Below are positions 25,556 to 37,400 of a stretch of DNA of 57,021 nucleotides, one piece after another; the first letter of the stretch is position 1; every line of letters starts with the position of its first letter. The notes beneath the pieces were generated by a model. It did no database searches. It saw only the letters and a program-made list of their open reading frames with translations, and had not been told where the DNA came from. The stretch is from Acidobacteriota bacterium (GTDB lineage Bacteria; Acidobacteriota; Thermoanaerobaculia; Multivoradales; J023). The DNA lies in NCBI GenBank assembly GCA_029263395.1, contig JAJCXO010000028.1, positions 1 to 57,021 on the forward strand. The letters run 5' to 3'. The translations under genes were made by a program, and so were the position numbers.

Positions 25556-27799
25556 ATGAACGGACATCCCTCCATCGCTTGTGTTTTCCCCGGTCAAGGC
25601 TCCCAGCGCAAGGGAATGGGTGGTGATCTCTTTGATCACTACGACTCGTTGTGCGCTGTCGCCGATGACATCCTCGGGTACTCGATTCGTGACCTCTGCT
25701 TGAACAATCCCGACGGTAAGCTGCGGTATACCCAGTACACCCAGCCGGCCCTCTTCGTGGCCAATGCCTTGATCTGGCTCGACCGTACAGAACATCAACC
25801 GCCGCCGGCCTTCCTCGCTGGACACAGCCTCGGGGAGTACAACGCCTTGTTCGCAGCGGGTTGTTTCGACTTTGAGGCCGGTTTGCGGATGGTCCAACAA
25901 CGGGGCGCGCTGATGGCGCAGATCGAGGAAGGCGGTATGGCTGCCGTACTCGGCCTGGACGAGACTCAGGTCCGGGAAGTCTTGCAAGCTCAAGCAGGCG
26001 CTCGAGGCGTCGAAGTGGACATTGCCAACTTCAACTTGCCCACCCAGCTGGTGCTCTCGGGCCCGAAGTCCGTGCTCGAATCGCTGATTGCTCCGATGGA
26101 GGCGGCCGGGGCTCGGCGTTGTCTGCTACTCAACGTCAGCGGCGCCTTCCACTCCCGCTACATGAGCCCGACAGCGACGGAGTTCGAAACGTTCTTGAGC
26201 CAGTTCACTTTCGAGCCACCACAGATTCCGGTGATCGCCAACACCACGGCCAAACCCTATGGTCCCGATCAGGTGGCGCGTCATCTCGTGGACCAGATCC
26301 GTACGTCGGTGCGCTGGTCGGAGACGATGGACTACTTCCTGGCGCATGGAGTGGCCAAGGTCGAGGAACTTGGGCCGGGCAAGGTTCTGCGCAAGCTCTG
26401 GGCGACCGCGAGCGAGACCGCCACCAGCCCCGCCGAGACACCGCCAATTGCAACAACCCTGGCCAGAGAGCCACAGATCACCGTAGCTCGAAAAGGTGCA
26501 GAAACACTCGGTGACGCAGGATTTCGTCGTGACTATGGCCTCCGCTACGCCTATGTAGCGGGAGCACCAGCGCCCGGCGTCCGCACGGTGGAGTGGGTCA
26601 CCAGCCTGGGCCGAGCCGGTCTGCTTGGGTTCTTGGATTCACCGGAGAAGGACGCCGTCACCCGGGCAGCTCACACGCTCGGCGCGGGAGGACCGTTCGG
26701 CGTCAGTCTGCACGCCAACGCGGTTCATTCACCCAATGGCAATGGCTCGGTTGAGGACCATACCGTCGCCACAGCGCTAGAACACGGGGTGCGATTCGCC
26801 GAAGTCAACGGATATACCGGCATCACCCCGGCACTGCTCCGCTTCCGCTTTCGCGGCGCCCATCGCGACACGGCAAGACAACCGATCGCCCGACGGTTCT
26901 TGCTGGCACTAGTCAGCCGCCCCAACATCGCGAGACAATTCCTGAGTCCAGCTCCGAACGAGTTGGTGACATCGTTGGTTGCCCAGGGCGCGTTGACCGC
27001 CATCGAAGGTGAGATCGCCCGTGAACTCCCCATCGCCAGCGACGTTTGTGCTGTCCCTGATCCCTCCGACGCCACTGATTTGACGACCTTGCTACCGACG
27101 ATCCAGCGACTCCGCGATCAGGTGGCAGCAGCGCACGGCCACCAACACCCGAGTCGTGTTGGGGCAGGCGGTGCCATCGGCACTCCCGAGGCGGTGGCCT
27201 GCGCCTTCCTACTCGGTGCCGACTTTGTCCACACCAGCGCCATCAACCTCTGCACTGTCGAGGCTGGCGTTGCACCCACCGTCAAAGAGCTTCTTGCCGG
27301 CCTACAGATCGGCGAGACGACCCAGGCTCCCGCACTGGATGGGTTCGACCATGGGACCCAGGTCCAAGTCGTCCGCAAAGGCACCTTGTTCGCACAGCGA
27401 GCACGTAAACTCTATGAGCTCTTTCGCTTCCATGACTCGCTCGAAGCCATCGCTCCAGCCCAACTAGACAAGCTAGAACAGACTACGTTCAAGCGACCGT
27501 TAGAGTCGATCTTGGAGGAGCTCGAGGACTCCCCGAACTTCGGACCCTCGAGCGCCAAAGAGCGTATGGCGTGGGTCTTCAGTTGGTACCTGCGGCAATC
27601 TCTGCGTTGGGGCCTCACCGCCGAGCCAGGCGAAGACATGAGTTATCAGATCCCCTGCGACGAATCGATGGCCGCCTTCAATACCTATGTCGCCGGCAGC
27701 AACCTCGCGGACCGTTCCAGCCGTCATGTTGCCGCGATCGGCCAACGGTTGATGCAGGACGGCGCAGCGCTCTTGAGCCGCAGATTGATGTCCGTCTGA
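25556..27799 (+). CDS. Trans-acting malonyltransferase fused to PfaD-type enoylreductase
   Basis: A 747-residue bifunctional protein. Residues 1-290 are a malonyl-CoA:ACP acyltransferase with the oxyanion GQGSQ motif, catalytic Ser91 in GHSLGE and His199 in GAFHSRY. Residues about 320-747 are an FMN-dependent enoylreductase of the PfaD/2-nitropropane-dioxygenase class (VGAGGAIGTPEAVACAFLLG, DFVHTSAIN). Such AT-ER fusions serve AT-less polyketide synthases: they load malonyl units onto the ACPs and reduce enoyl intermediates in trans. The megasynthase on the opposite strand lacks AT domains in its only complete polyketide module, so this protein is its likely partner. Confidence 0.92.
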   Translation: MNGHPSIACVFPGQGSQRKGMGGDLFDHYDSLCAVADDILGYSIRDLCLNNPDGKLRYTQYTQPALFVANALIWLDRTEHQPPPAFLAGHSLGEYNALFAAGCFDFEAGLRMVQQRGALMAQIEEGGMAAVLGLDETQVREVLQAQAGARGVEVDIANFNLPTQLVLSGPKSVLESLIAPMEAAGARRCLLLNVSGAFHSRYMSPTATEFETFLSQFTFEPPQIPVIANTTAKPYGPDQVARHLVDQIRTSVRWSETMDYFLAHGVAKVEELGPGKVLRKLWATASETATSPAETPPIATTLAREPQITVARKGAETLGDAGFRRDYGLRYAYVAGAPAPGVRTVEWVTSLGRAGLLGFLDSPEKDAVTRAAHTLGAGGPFGVSLHANAVHSPNGNGSVEDHTVATALEHGVRFAEVNGYTGITPALLRFRFRGAHRDTARQPIARRFLLALVSRPNIARQFLSPAPNELVTSLVAQGALTAIEGEIARELPIASDVCAVPDPSDATDLTTLLPTIQRLRDQVAAAHGHQHPSRVGAGGAIGTPEAVACAFLLGADFVHTSAINLCTVEAGVAPTVKELLAGLQIGETTQAPALDGFDHGTQVQVVRKGTLFAQRARKLYELFRFHDSLEAIAPAQLDKLEQTTFKRPLESILEELEDSPNFGPSSAKERMAWVFSWYLRQSLRWGLTAEPGEDMSYQIPCDESMAAFNTYVAGSNLADRSSRHVAAIGQRLMQDGAALLSRRLMSV

Positions 27800-27845
27800 A
27801 GCTTCGGGAACGTGCGTTTAGACCCAGACCCCTCACCCCCCTTAG

Positions 27846-27886
27846 CCCCTCTCCCGCCCACCCTTCACGCCCACCCAGGAGAGGGG
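27846..27886. repeat. GC-rich intergenic hairpin between convergent genes
   Basis: A perfect 9-bp stem (CCCCTCTCC at 27846-27854, GGAGAGGGG at 27878-27886) encloses a 23-nt loop in the 197-bp gap between AT-ER (+) and the DUF5916 gene (-). Such C-rich/G-rich dyads resemble widespread intergenic repeats and may act as a bidirectional terminator. No T-run follows. Confidence 0.55.
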
Positions 27887-27996
27887 AATCAGAAGGGTTG
27901 TTCCTTGGCGATGAAGCACCAAGGGGGCGTTGCCGCTGGACGGGATCCGGCCAGATGCCAAGCCAGAGGCTCAGCATCTGCCAGGGTGCGCTGAAC

Positions 27997-30228
27997 TTAC
28001 CGGCTGAAAATATCAATCAACCTGCTGTACTTCACGATCAACTGACGCTGGTTCTCCTGGGCGCTGCGACCAATCTCCTCGATGTCGTTGTAGACGACGT
28101 AGAGGCCGGTGTTGGCGGTGTGGCGCCAGCCGAGACGGATGTTGGAGGACCACTGGTCAGCACTGGTATTGTATTGAAACAGGCTCTCGACGAAGAGCTT
28201 GGGAGTGAACGCGTAGGCCAACCGAAGGCGGCCGAGATCAGCGTCGAAATCGCCGAAGGGCATATTGACGTTGTCGTGCCGCCAGGCGATTTCACCGGTG
28301 AACTTCTCGGTCTTGCGGAAGCGGAAGCTTGGGCGCAGCGAGATGCGATCGCCATCGAAGAATTCGCCCGCGACGACGATCAACCGATAACTCACCGGTT
28401 TGCCGAGATTGGTGTAGGCGTCCAACTGCACCTCAGTACGACTGAATTTCTGGGCTGGGATGATGACACCAGAACTGATCTCGAAGGGATCTTTCACCCC
28501 GTCGTCCCAGATGTTGAAGCCAGAGTGGAATTCGTTGCCGTTCTTCCACTCCCAGTGGACGCCAGCATGGAACACGCTGCTCTCCTTGAAGCCGTCGAAA
28601 TCCCAATACCCTTGATAGTAGACGTGGGGGCGGATTTCTTGCAGTCCAAAACGGTTCTCAGGACGCAACCGACTGAGAAAGTAGACCTCGGGCCGACGAT
28701 AGTTACGCCGGGTCAGAAAACCCACTTCGGGACTGAAGCCCTCGCCTACCTCGGAGTAGCTCCCCTGGATCAGATGCTTCTCTGAGTTCCACCGGCCACC
28801 GATGTGCAATGCGTGCTCGTCACCCACTGCGTTCGGGGTATCGGTTTGGGCGATGAAGGCGTTGAGCTCGGTCTGAGGGTTGATGGCCCAGCGTCCATCA
28901 ATGCCGTAGGTACGACCATAATCATCATCGTCAGCCAGGGAACCGGTCGCTTCACGGCTGGTGGCGATCAAGCCGATCGAAGAATTTTCACCCAAGTCGC
29001 GACTCACTCGGATGACTCCGAACTCGTTCTCTGGGCTGATCGAAGTGTCATCGGTCAGCATGTAGAGCAGACCGACGTTGGTGCGCCCAGACTTGCCTGT
29101 TAGACGGACACCGCCACGAATCGGAATCTCCTGGCCTTGCGGACCGAGGCCGATACGACGGCTGAAGAAGAGCTCCACCTGGCCCGGGATGCCAACCCGA
29201 AAGGTGCCGGCATTCTCCAGGAAAAACGGTCGCTTTTCTGGAAAGAACAGATTGAAACGATCGAGATTGAGCTGCTGTACATCAGCTTCGACTTCGGCAA
29301 AGTCAGTGTTTACGGTCAGGTCGAGGGTCATGTTGGGTGTGATACCGAACTTGACGTCGACACCACCGTCAAAGTCGTCCTCGGAGTCGGAAGAGCCACT
29401 CCGCCCCTCGACTCTTTCGGCTCGGAGGTAAGGCGCTGCTTGCAGGAATTGTTGACGCGGCACCTCGACACCCTCGAGGCGACCTGCCAACGAAACCCGG
29501 TCGAGATCGAATTGGCGAGACATCGGTGCCCAGAAGGAAAACTCTTTGCGATCCCGGATGTTGCGTTGAAAGTTGATGCCCCAAGTCTGTGGACTACCCT
29601 TGGGAAACCGTAGGGTCTGAAAGGGGATGGCAAACTCGGCGCTCCATCCTTCCTCGCCAACCCTGGCCGCAACTTTCCAAGCCCCGTCCCAATTCAGGTT
29701 GAAGCCACCGGTACTGCCGAAAACGACTTCCCCGTCGCGGGTCACCTGACCGTCGTATTCGATGCCGGCGGGATTGGTCCCAAAAAGGAACCCGCTCTGC
29801 AAATCGCTGTAGGTATCGAGCACCAACTGAAAGCTGTCGGTCTCGGCCAAGGACGCATCGCGGCGACTGTCCGAGATGACAATACCGGAGGGATCTTGGT
29901 CATGACACACCACGCCGATGTACAGCGTCTCGGCGTCATAACCGACAAACACTTCGGTCTTCTCGGATGCCGGTTGCGCGTTGTCAGGGGCGGTCTGCAC
30001 AAAACCCGTCGCCGGTTCCATGTCGGCCCACGCGGCGTCACCCGAAACGTCTCCGTCGAGCGTCGGTGTTGCCGCAATCTTGAACGCCTTCATCGTCGGG
30101 CGGTCGGGCACCTCGTCCTGTGCCAACAGTGGGGATGCCATCCCCAACCCCGCAAAACAGACAATCCCTGCGGTGAACCAACCCAGTCCGGCAAGCCGAA
30201 CCGTCCTTCCTTTCCTGAACATGTGCAT
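27997..30228 (-). CDS. DUF5916 outer-membrane protein with CBM9-like N-domain
   Basis: A 743-residue exported protein. A signal sequence (AGLGWFTAGIVCFAGL, cleaved near LLAQ) precedes a CBM9-like carbohydrate-binding beta-sandwich (about 45-210: DGDVSGDAAWADMEP, VFVGYDAETLYIGV, WSAEFAIPF). A DUF5916 region follows (LNLDRFNLFFPEKRPFFLEN), and the rest is rich in alternating aromatic strands of an outer-membrane barrel, ending SRLIDIFSR. DUF5916 proteins are frequent in Acidobacteriota and Bacteroidota; their role is not established. The ATG at 30228 has a GAGGAGAAAGGAC ribosome site. It lies between the two biosynthetic genes, 59 bp beyond the megasynthase stop, so it could be co-transcribed and serve export or self-protection; that is inference. 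Confidence 0.82.
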   Translation of the reverse strand: MHMFRKGRTVRLAGLGWFTAGIVCFAGLGMASPLLAQDEVPDRPTMKAFKIAATPTLDGDVSGDAAWADMEPATGFVQTAPDNAQPASEKTEVFVGYDAETLYIGVVCHDQDPSGIVISDSRRDASLAETDSFQLVLDTYSDLQSGFLFGTNPAGIEYDGQVTRDGEVVFGSTGGFNLNWDGAWKVAARVGEEGWSAEFAIPFQTLRFPKGSPQTWGINFQRNIRDRKEFSFWAPMSRQFDLDRVSLAGRLEGVEVPRQQFLQAAPYLRAERVEGRSGSSDSEDDFDGGVDVKFGITPNMTLDLTVNTDFAEVEADVQQLNLDRFNLFFPEKRPFFLENAGTFRVGIPGQVELFFSRRIGLGPQGQEIPIRGGVRLTGKSGRTNVGLLYMLTDDTSISPENEFGVIRVSRDLGENSSIGLIATSREATGSLADDDDYGRTYGIDGRWAINPQTELNAFIAQTDTPNAVGDEHALHIGGRWNSEKHLIQGSYSEVGEGFSPEVGFLTRRNYRRPEVYFLSRLRPENRFGLQEIRPHVYYQGYWDFDGFKESSVFHAGVHWEWKNGNEFHSGFNIWDDGVKDPFEISSGVIIPAQKFSRTEVQLDAYTNLGKPVSYRLIVVAGEFFDGDRISLRPSFRFRKTEKFTGEIAWRHDNVNMPFGDFDADLGRLRLAYAFTPKLFVESLFQYNTSADQWSSNIRLGWRHTANTGLYVVYNDIEEIGRSAQENQRQLIVKYSRLIDIFSR

Positions 30229-30287
30229 GTCCTTTCTCCTCGAAAAACGTATGCCGGAAATCGGCGACATCTCTAACAACTGAGTCC

Positions 30288-33200
30288 TCAACTGCTGACC
30301 AATGGATCCAAGACGTGAGCGAGGCGCGCCACGTCCGGGCCAAGAATGATTGAACGGTGATCTCCTTTGACATCCGTCACAGAGAACGGACCGGTGGCCA
30401 GGTTCTGCCAACCGAGCTGTGGTGGCGGCGGTACAATCGGTCGGTCCAACCGCCAAGTGGCACGAATCAAGTCGAGACGCCCGGGGTACTGGCGAGGAAA
30501 GTAGGCCCGAATCGACGCCAGGTTCGCCAGCATGACCCGATAAGGGTGCAAGAGTCCTTCTCGGCGGGTGGTCGTCAACCAGTCATCGTCAGACACCTCC
30601 TCAGCAAGGCGCAGGATTTGCCCTAGCGCGTCGTCACCTGATGGCAGTGCCTGGCCCGCTGGCAGCCCAAGCACCTTTCGAAGGCCAACCTCTGCTGGCA
30701 TTCCCCCGTCGAGACCAAGGTCCGCTACCAATCGAGCCAGCACCGCCGACTCCCCCGCCGGCATCTCACGGATCAGGTCAGGCGCATAGCTGTCGATCAG
30801 CACCAGACGAGCCACCTCGCGCTGTTGGTCGTGCAGCAGGCGAGCCATTTCGAGCGCTACCATTCCGCCCATCGACCAACCAGCCAAGGTAACGGAGCCC
30901 TGCGGTTGAGCCGCCTGGACAACTTCGACGTAGGCCTCGGCCAGCTCGAGAATCCCTGTCGGCGGCGGGCACTCTCCGCGCAGGCCAGGACACTCGATGC
31001 CAACGACCGGGCGACGGGTGTCGAGTAGATCCACCAAGCCTTGGTAGGTGGTTGCCAAACCCTGAAAGTCATGGACCAGATAGATCGGCAGGCCCTCGCC
31101 GGCTCGGAGCTCAACCAATGGCGAAGGAGTCTCCTCGACCCGTTGCTCCGAACGACGACATAACTCAGCAATCGCCTGGACGGTGGGATTCCGAAAGAGC
31201 CCGGGCAGCCCGAGCCGCCGTCCACAGTCTTGCTCGATCACTGCGAGCAATCGCACCGCCAACAATGAGTGGCCGCCGAGCTCGAAGAAGTGGGCGTCGC
31301 GGCCCAGCTCAGAGATTCCCAGAACATGCTCGAAAGATTGAACAACGGCACGCTCCCACCGATCTCGCGGCGGTTCCGACGTTTGACCTTCCATTCGCTC
31401 GGAACCCGCCGTCGCCACCAGCGCTCGGCGATCGATTTTGCCGTTCGGCATCTGCGGAAACTCCGCCAACAGCCGCAGCTCGGACGGCACCATGGGCTCT
31501 GGCAAGTGCTCGTCGAGATGAGCCCGCAGCAGCGAAACCAACTTTGCCGAAGCTGCGCCTTCGTCGGTTGCAACCGCAGGCCGAACAAACGCCAGCAGCC
31601 TAGGCTCGCCGTGCACGGATGCGGCCATCACCAAAGCGTCCGTCACCTCGACTCGTTGTCGCAACAGGCTTTCGATCTCACCTAGCTCGATGCGAAATCC
31701 ACGAAGTTTCACCTGGTGATCCAGGCGACCCAACAGGCTTACCGATCCGTCATTGCGATGGCGGGCCAGATCCCCAGTCCGGTAGAGCCGGCCGCCCACT
31801 GCCTTGGAAAAGGAGTCCGGCACGAAACGTCCGGCGGTCTGGGAGGGGCGTTCGAGATAACCCCGAGCGAGGCCCTCTCCCGCCAACACCAACTCGCCAC
31901 GGCCCCCCAACGGCACCAGCTCGAGATTCCGATCCAGCACGAACAGTCGAGTGTTGTCGATCGGTCGGCCGATGGTCTGCGCGCCGCCCGGCCGCCTCAG
32001 GGTAACGGTCGAATACGTCGTGTCTTCGCTCGGGCCGTAAAGATCGTAGACCCGCTCAACGGCAGGGAGTTGATAAAGCTGGTCTGCCAACTCACTGGTT
32101 AGCGACTCCCCAGCCAGATTGATCACCCGCACACTGTCGGGGATCTGCCCGGCGCTCAGCAGGGCGGCGGCAGCGGACGGCACCGTATTCAACAGGGTCA
32201 CCGCATTACGCTCTGCCATTTTACCCAGAGCGATGACGTTGTCCGCCAAGTACAGCGTCCCGCCGACGCTGAGCGGCAGGAAGATCTCGAACACCGACAG
32301 GTCAAAACAGACTGAGGTTGCGACCAACGTCCCTTCGAGATCGCGCCGGGAATACACCCCGCGTGCCCAGGAGAGCAAAGATGACGCCGCTCCATGGCTG
32401 ATCGCAACGGCCTTGGGTTTACCGGTCGAGCCGGAGGTGTAGATCAAATAGGCCAGTTGCAAGGGATGGACCGACGACACAAAACCCTCGATCGCATCGT
32501 CAGCGGAAGCCTCGAGCCTGTCGCCCTCTTGTCCGCCATCCTCGAGAGCGTCGACAAAGCAGATCGGGCAATTCGCCGGGATCGTACTCCGCTCCAGGAC
32601 ACTCCGTTGCAAGGCACTACGACTGGTGATCAACAAAGACACTCCGGCGTCCTGCAGCATGAATTCCAGCCGCTCCTTCGGATAGGCCGGATCCAGAGGT
32701 ACATAAGCCGCGCCAGTTGCCAGCACCGCCAGCAGGCTACTGATCAACTCCTGTCGCCGCTCCAGGAGAACCGCCACCCGCTTTTCTGGACCTGCTCCCT
32801 GGCCTCGCAAGACGCCCGCCAAATGGCGAGACCGAGCTTCGAGCTCACCGTAGGTCCATCGGACCGAATGACCGTCTTGCGAGTCGCAAACCAAGGCCAA
32901 GTGCTGCGGTGTAGCTGCCGCCTGGACGTGAAAGGGAGAGTTGATCCCGGGTTCCGCGGGCAACTCCATTGCCGTATCGTTCCAGCCTTGGAGGAGTTGG
33001 TTGCGCTCTCCCGCCGACAACAAGTCCAACTGCCGCATCTCAGCATCGGGTCGTTCGACCAGGCCTTCCAGCAGCGTTCGAAAGTGCGCCGCCATGCGTC
33101 GCACCATGGTGGTTTCGAAGAGGTCGGAGGCAAACTCGAAGCCACCCTCCAGGCGGTCATCGGCCATGGTCATGAACAGTGTCAGCTCGTATTTGGCAGC

Positions 33201-34470
33201 GATCGAACCCTCTGGCCAACGCTCCATCGGCCAGGGTTCGGCGACCAATCCCTCCAAAGCCAGGTTTTGATCGGCAGTGTCCTGCAACAAGAACATCGCC
33301 TGGAAAAGCGGCGACCGACTCGCGTCCCGCAGCGGGTTGAGGGCTTCGACCAAACGCTCGAACGGCAGATCCTGGTGAGCAAAAGCCCCGAGGGCCATCT
33401 CCCGCACCTCGGCGATGCGCTCGTGAACCGTCACCCTGCCATCGAGCCGATTACGCAGCACTAACATGTTGACGAAGAAGCCAATCAAGGATTCCAACTC
33501 GGTGTAACGACGATTCGCCACCGGGGTACCCACATTAATTTCGGTTGCACCGCTGGTGCGTCCCAGAAGTTCGGCAAAGGCGGTCTCGAGCACCAGAAAC
33601 AGCGTGGAATGCGTGGCCCGAGCCAGTCGCCGCAACTCGCCTGCCAGCTCGTCGGGCAGCTCGAAGGTAATCCACTCGCCGCGGTGGCTTTCGGTGCCAG
33701 GGCGAGAGCCGCGGGTGAGCAAGTCGAGGGCCTGGGGCGCCCCGTCCAACTGCTGCCGCCAATAGCTCAACTGGGTTTCCAGGGCATCACCCCGCAACCA
33801 GTCCCGTTGCCACAGCGCATAATCGGCATATTGAATCGGCAAGTCGACTAAACCATCGGGATAAGGCGAGTCCAAGGCACTCTTGTCCAGGGCATTCTGG
33901 TCGAAGGCTCTCTGGTCGAAAACACAGTTATAGAGCGTCTGGAGCTCTCGCAGCAGCACTTGCATCGACCAACCATCGGAGACGATGTGATGCATGTTCA
34001 ACACCACAACGTGCTCCTCTGGGGTGAGACGCACGACGTGTGTTCGAAACAGCGGGCCGCTGGCTAGATCGAACGGTCGCAAGGCCTCTTCCCTCAGCAA
34101 CCTCTGCGCTTCGGCTTCCTTATCCGCTGGGGCAAGATCCGCGACATCGCTGAGCCCCAGCCGAGAATGGTTCGCCTCTAGAGCTGACGGCGGCTGGACA
34201 ATCTGGATCGGCTCGCCAAGGTCACCTCCAGCACGCTGTTGGTCGTGACCGGCTTGAGTAAAAACCGTCCTGAGGCTCTCATGGCGTCGGACAATGGCCT
34301 GCAGAGCGAAGTCGAGGGCCGTAAGGTGCAACGTGCCCCGCAGATGGAGGACGACGGGCAGGTTGTAGATTGCAGTGCCGCCCTCCATCTGATCGAGAAA
34401 CCACAGCCTTTGCTGGGCAAAAGACAGCGGCAGATCCTCAGGGCGCAAACCGGAGCGCGGCGGCGCAATC
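30288..34470 (-). other. Megasynthase: NRPS module 5 (alanine code) and terminal thioesterase
   Basis: The C domain has HHIVSDG (near residue 7665). The A-domain pocket reads D-L-F-N-N-A-L-T-Y-K, which equals a known alanine code. PCP Ser8576 precedes a type I thioesterase with Ser8707 in GWSMGG, Asp8734 in LIDSYAPD and His8879 in KGDHRSI. The TE releases the chain by hydrolysis or cyclisation and ends the assembly line. Confidence 0.85.
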
Positions 34471-37400
34471 GGTGATGTCTGACTGCGCAAGGCAGGCAAC
34501 GAGACGGCCAAGGCCGCCAACGTCGGCCGTGCGAAAACCTCTCGCACCGGCAGCTCGACACCAAACGTCTTGCGCACCAAGGCCGTCAGACGAGTTGCGG
34601 AAAGACTGTGTCCGCCGAGTTCGAAGAAATGACTGTCGGCTCCCAGAGCCGCCTCGTCCAGGCCGAGAACGTCCGCCCAGATACCACAGAGCAACTCCTC
34701 TTCCGGTGACCGTGGGCCTCGGCCATTAGACGCAACGTTCGACGACGGTAGCACCAGCTCGGCAAGGCCTCGTCGGTAGAGTTTGCCGCTCGGCGTCACC
34801 GGCAGCCGGGTCACGAAGACAAAGCTGGCAGGAATCATGACCTCGGGCAATCGAGACCGCAGAAACTCCCGTAACGTTGCGCCGAGGGTGATGTTGTCGA
34901 CGATCTCGACCGCATCGCTGGCACGCTCGACGCCATCTCCAGCCTCAGTCACCGCAGCAGCTTCTACCGAAGAGATTTCGGTCGACACCAGGAAGGCGAC
35001 CAGACGCTTCGGCCCGGTTGCGCGCTCCGGCCCGGCTGCGCGCTCCGGCCCAGCAGCTGGCTGCTGCACGATCACCGCCGCCTGCCGAATCGCCTCATGC
35101 CCCCGTAACAAGGCCTCGATCTCTCCCGGTTCGATCCGAAAGCCACGGATCTTGACCTGTGCATCGGTACGTCCCAGATATTCGATCGCACCGTCCTCGC
35201 GATACCGAACCCGGTCGCCGGTGCGGTAAAGCCGCCCACCACCGCAGGGATCTACCGTCAGTGCCAAGCCGGCAAACGGATCAGGAATGAATCGCTCCGC
35301 CGTCAAGTCGGGACGCCTCAAATAACCTCGGGCGAGGTTCGCCCCCGCCAGATACAGCTCACCGGGTGCATCAATCGGTACCGGAGCGAGTTGCGGATCG
35401 AGCACATAAACCCGGTTGTTGGCGACCGGTCCACCGATCGGCGGCAACGGCGACCAATCTCCGACCACCGGTGGCAGACCAAAGGCCGTGATGACGTGGC
35501 TTTCGGTGGGCCCGTAGTGGTTACACAACGAAGTTTCAGGTAGCGCTTCGAAGAACGCCCGCATGGTTGGATTCACTTGCAACTGCTCGCCAGCAGTGTA
35601 GACCTCCAACAGCGACGCCGGACGCGGTCCGCCATCCTCGAACGCCGCCGCCAACGCTTGCAGGCCGACGAAGGGCTGGTGGATCCGTTGGATGTCGCGA
35701 TCGGCGAGGAATTGCAACAAGGCGGTGGCGTCCCGTCGCAGGTCTTCGTCGATCAACACCAACTCACCGCCACTGGCCCAGGTGCCCAACATTTCCTGCA
35801 CCGAAACATCGAAGCTCGAGGCTGATCCCTGCAGGCTGCGCAAGCCGGGTTTGAACGACGGCAGCGCGATCTGCCAGCGGATGAGATTGGTGATCGCTCC
35901 CCGACTCATCGCAACTCCCTTGGGTTTGCCGGTGGAACCCGAGGTATAAATCACGAAAAGCAGATTCTGCGGACCGGCGAACTCTTCCAACGGGCCAGTT
36001 CCACAGTCCGCGGCGGCGGCATCCAGTTCTCGTGCGGACAGCGTTGGCACCGCGGCTGTTCGCACCGAGGCCGTCGACAACTTGCTGTCGGCCAGAGCAC
36101 CGGTCAGAGCATCGGTTCCAGCATCGTCAACCAGCAACAACGCTAAATCAGCATCTTCGACGATGGTGCCGATGCGACCGGCGGGGTAAGCGGGATCCAA
36201 GGGAACCCAGGCACCTCCGGCCTTGAGCACCGCAACCACGGTTTCCGTCAACGCGATCGAACGCTGCATACAAATTCCGACGCGTCGGTCCGGTCCGATG
36301 CCGAGCCTGCGCAAGTGACGCGCCAGTCGATTCCCGCGGCGCTCCAGGTGTTGATAGGTCAACCGCATCTCGCCAAAACTTGCCGCCACCGATTCAGGCC
36401 CCTGACTCAACTGCGCCTCCAAGACACTGTGGAGCGACCGCGGGCGCTGTAAGTCTTCGGTCGTCGCGTTCCAGCCCACCAGGAATTGAGTGCGCTCTGC
36501 CTCGCTCAACACGTCCAGGTCTCGAACCTGACGCTCCGGCTGGCTGACAAAACCCTCCAACAGCGTCTGGAAGTGATTCGCTAGGCGCCGGATCATCGCT
36601 GGTTCGAAAAGATCTGAGGCATATTCCAGACTGGCGGCCAGCCCGCCTTTGGCTTCACCGACAAACAGGCTGATATCGAACTTCGAAATGGTCCACTTCT
36701 GGAACCAGGGCTGCACAGTCAAACCTTCGAGCGCCAAAACGTCGGCCGGAAAATTGTGTAATGCGAAAAGTGCCTGAAAGAGCGGCGCTCGGCTGGTATC
36801 GCGCGGCGGATTGAGCGCTTCTACCAGCTTCTCAAAGGGCAGATCTTGGTGCGCGAAGGCATCCAGGGCCATTTCCCGCGTCGCGTCGATCCGCTGACGC
36901 ACGGTCGCCGCCCCATCGAGCGCACTCCGCAGCACCAGGATGTTGACAAAAAAACCGATCAGCGGCTCCAGTTCGGCATACCGCCGATTGGCCACCGGCG
37001 TCCCGACATTGACCTCGTCTGCCCCGCTGTAGCGGCCCAAGAGTTCGGCGAAAGCCGTCTCGAGGACCAGGAACAATGTCGATCGAGTCTCGCGAGCCAA
37101 CGCGTTCAACCCGGTGGTCAGCTCCTCCGATAGCTGGAAGTTGTGCAACCCACCGCGATGGCTTTCGATGGCCGGGCGTGGGCCCCGCGTCGGTAGATCG
37201 AGGGTCGGCAGCTCACCCTCTAGCTGCCGACGCCAATAGCTCAACTGTGCCCCCAGAGCCTCTCCTTGAAGCCACTGCCGCTGCCAGATGGCATAGTCGG
37301 CGTATTGAATCGGCAAATCTCCAAGGTCAGCATCAACCGTGGGCGAGGCCAATTCGCCGTTGTAGAACGTCCGCAGCTCTTGCAGCAGGACGTTGATCGA

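Noticed and set aside
27846-27886. Clear Rho-independent terminator
   Set aside because: The stem is perfect, but the 23-nt loop is long and no T-run follows on either strand.
27571-28785. 404-codon open frame on the + strand
   Set aside because: It overlaps the end of the AT-ER gene and the 3' part of the DUF5916 gene in other frames and has no recognisable domain; it is a shadow of high-GC coding DNA.
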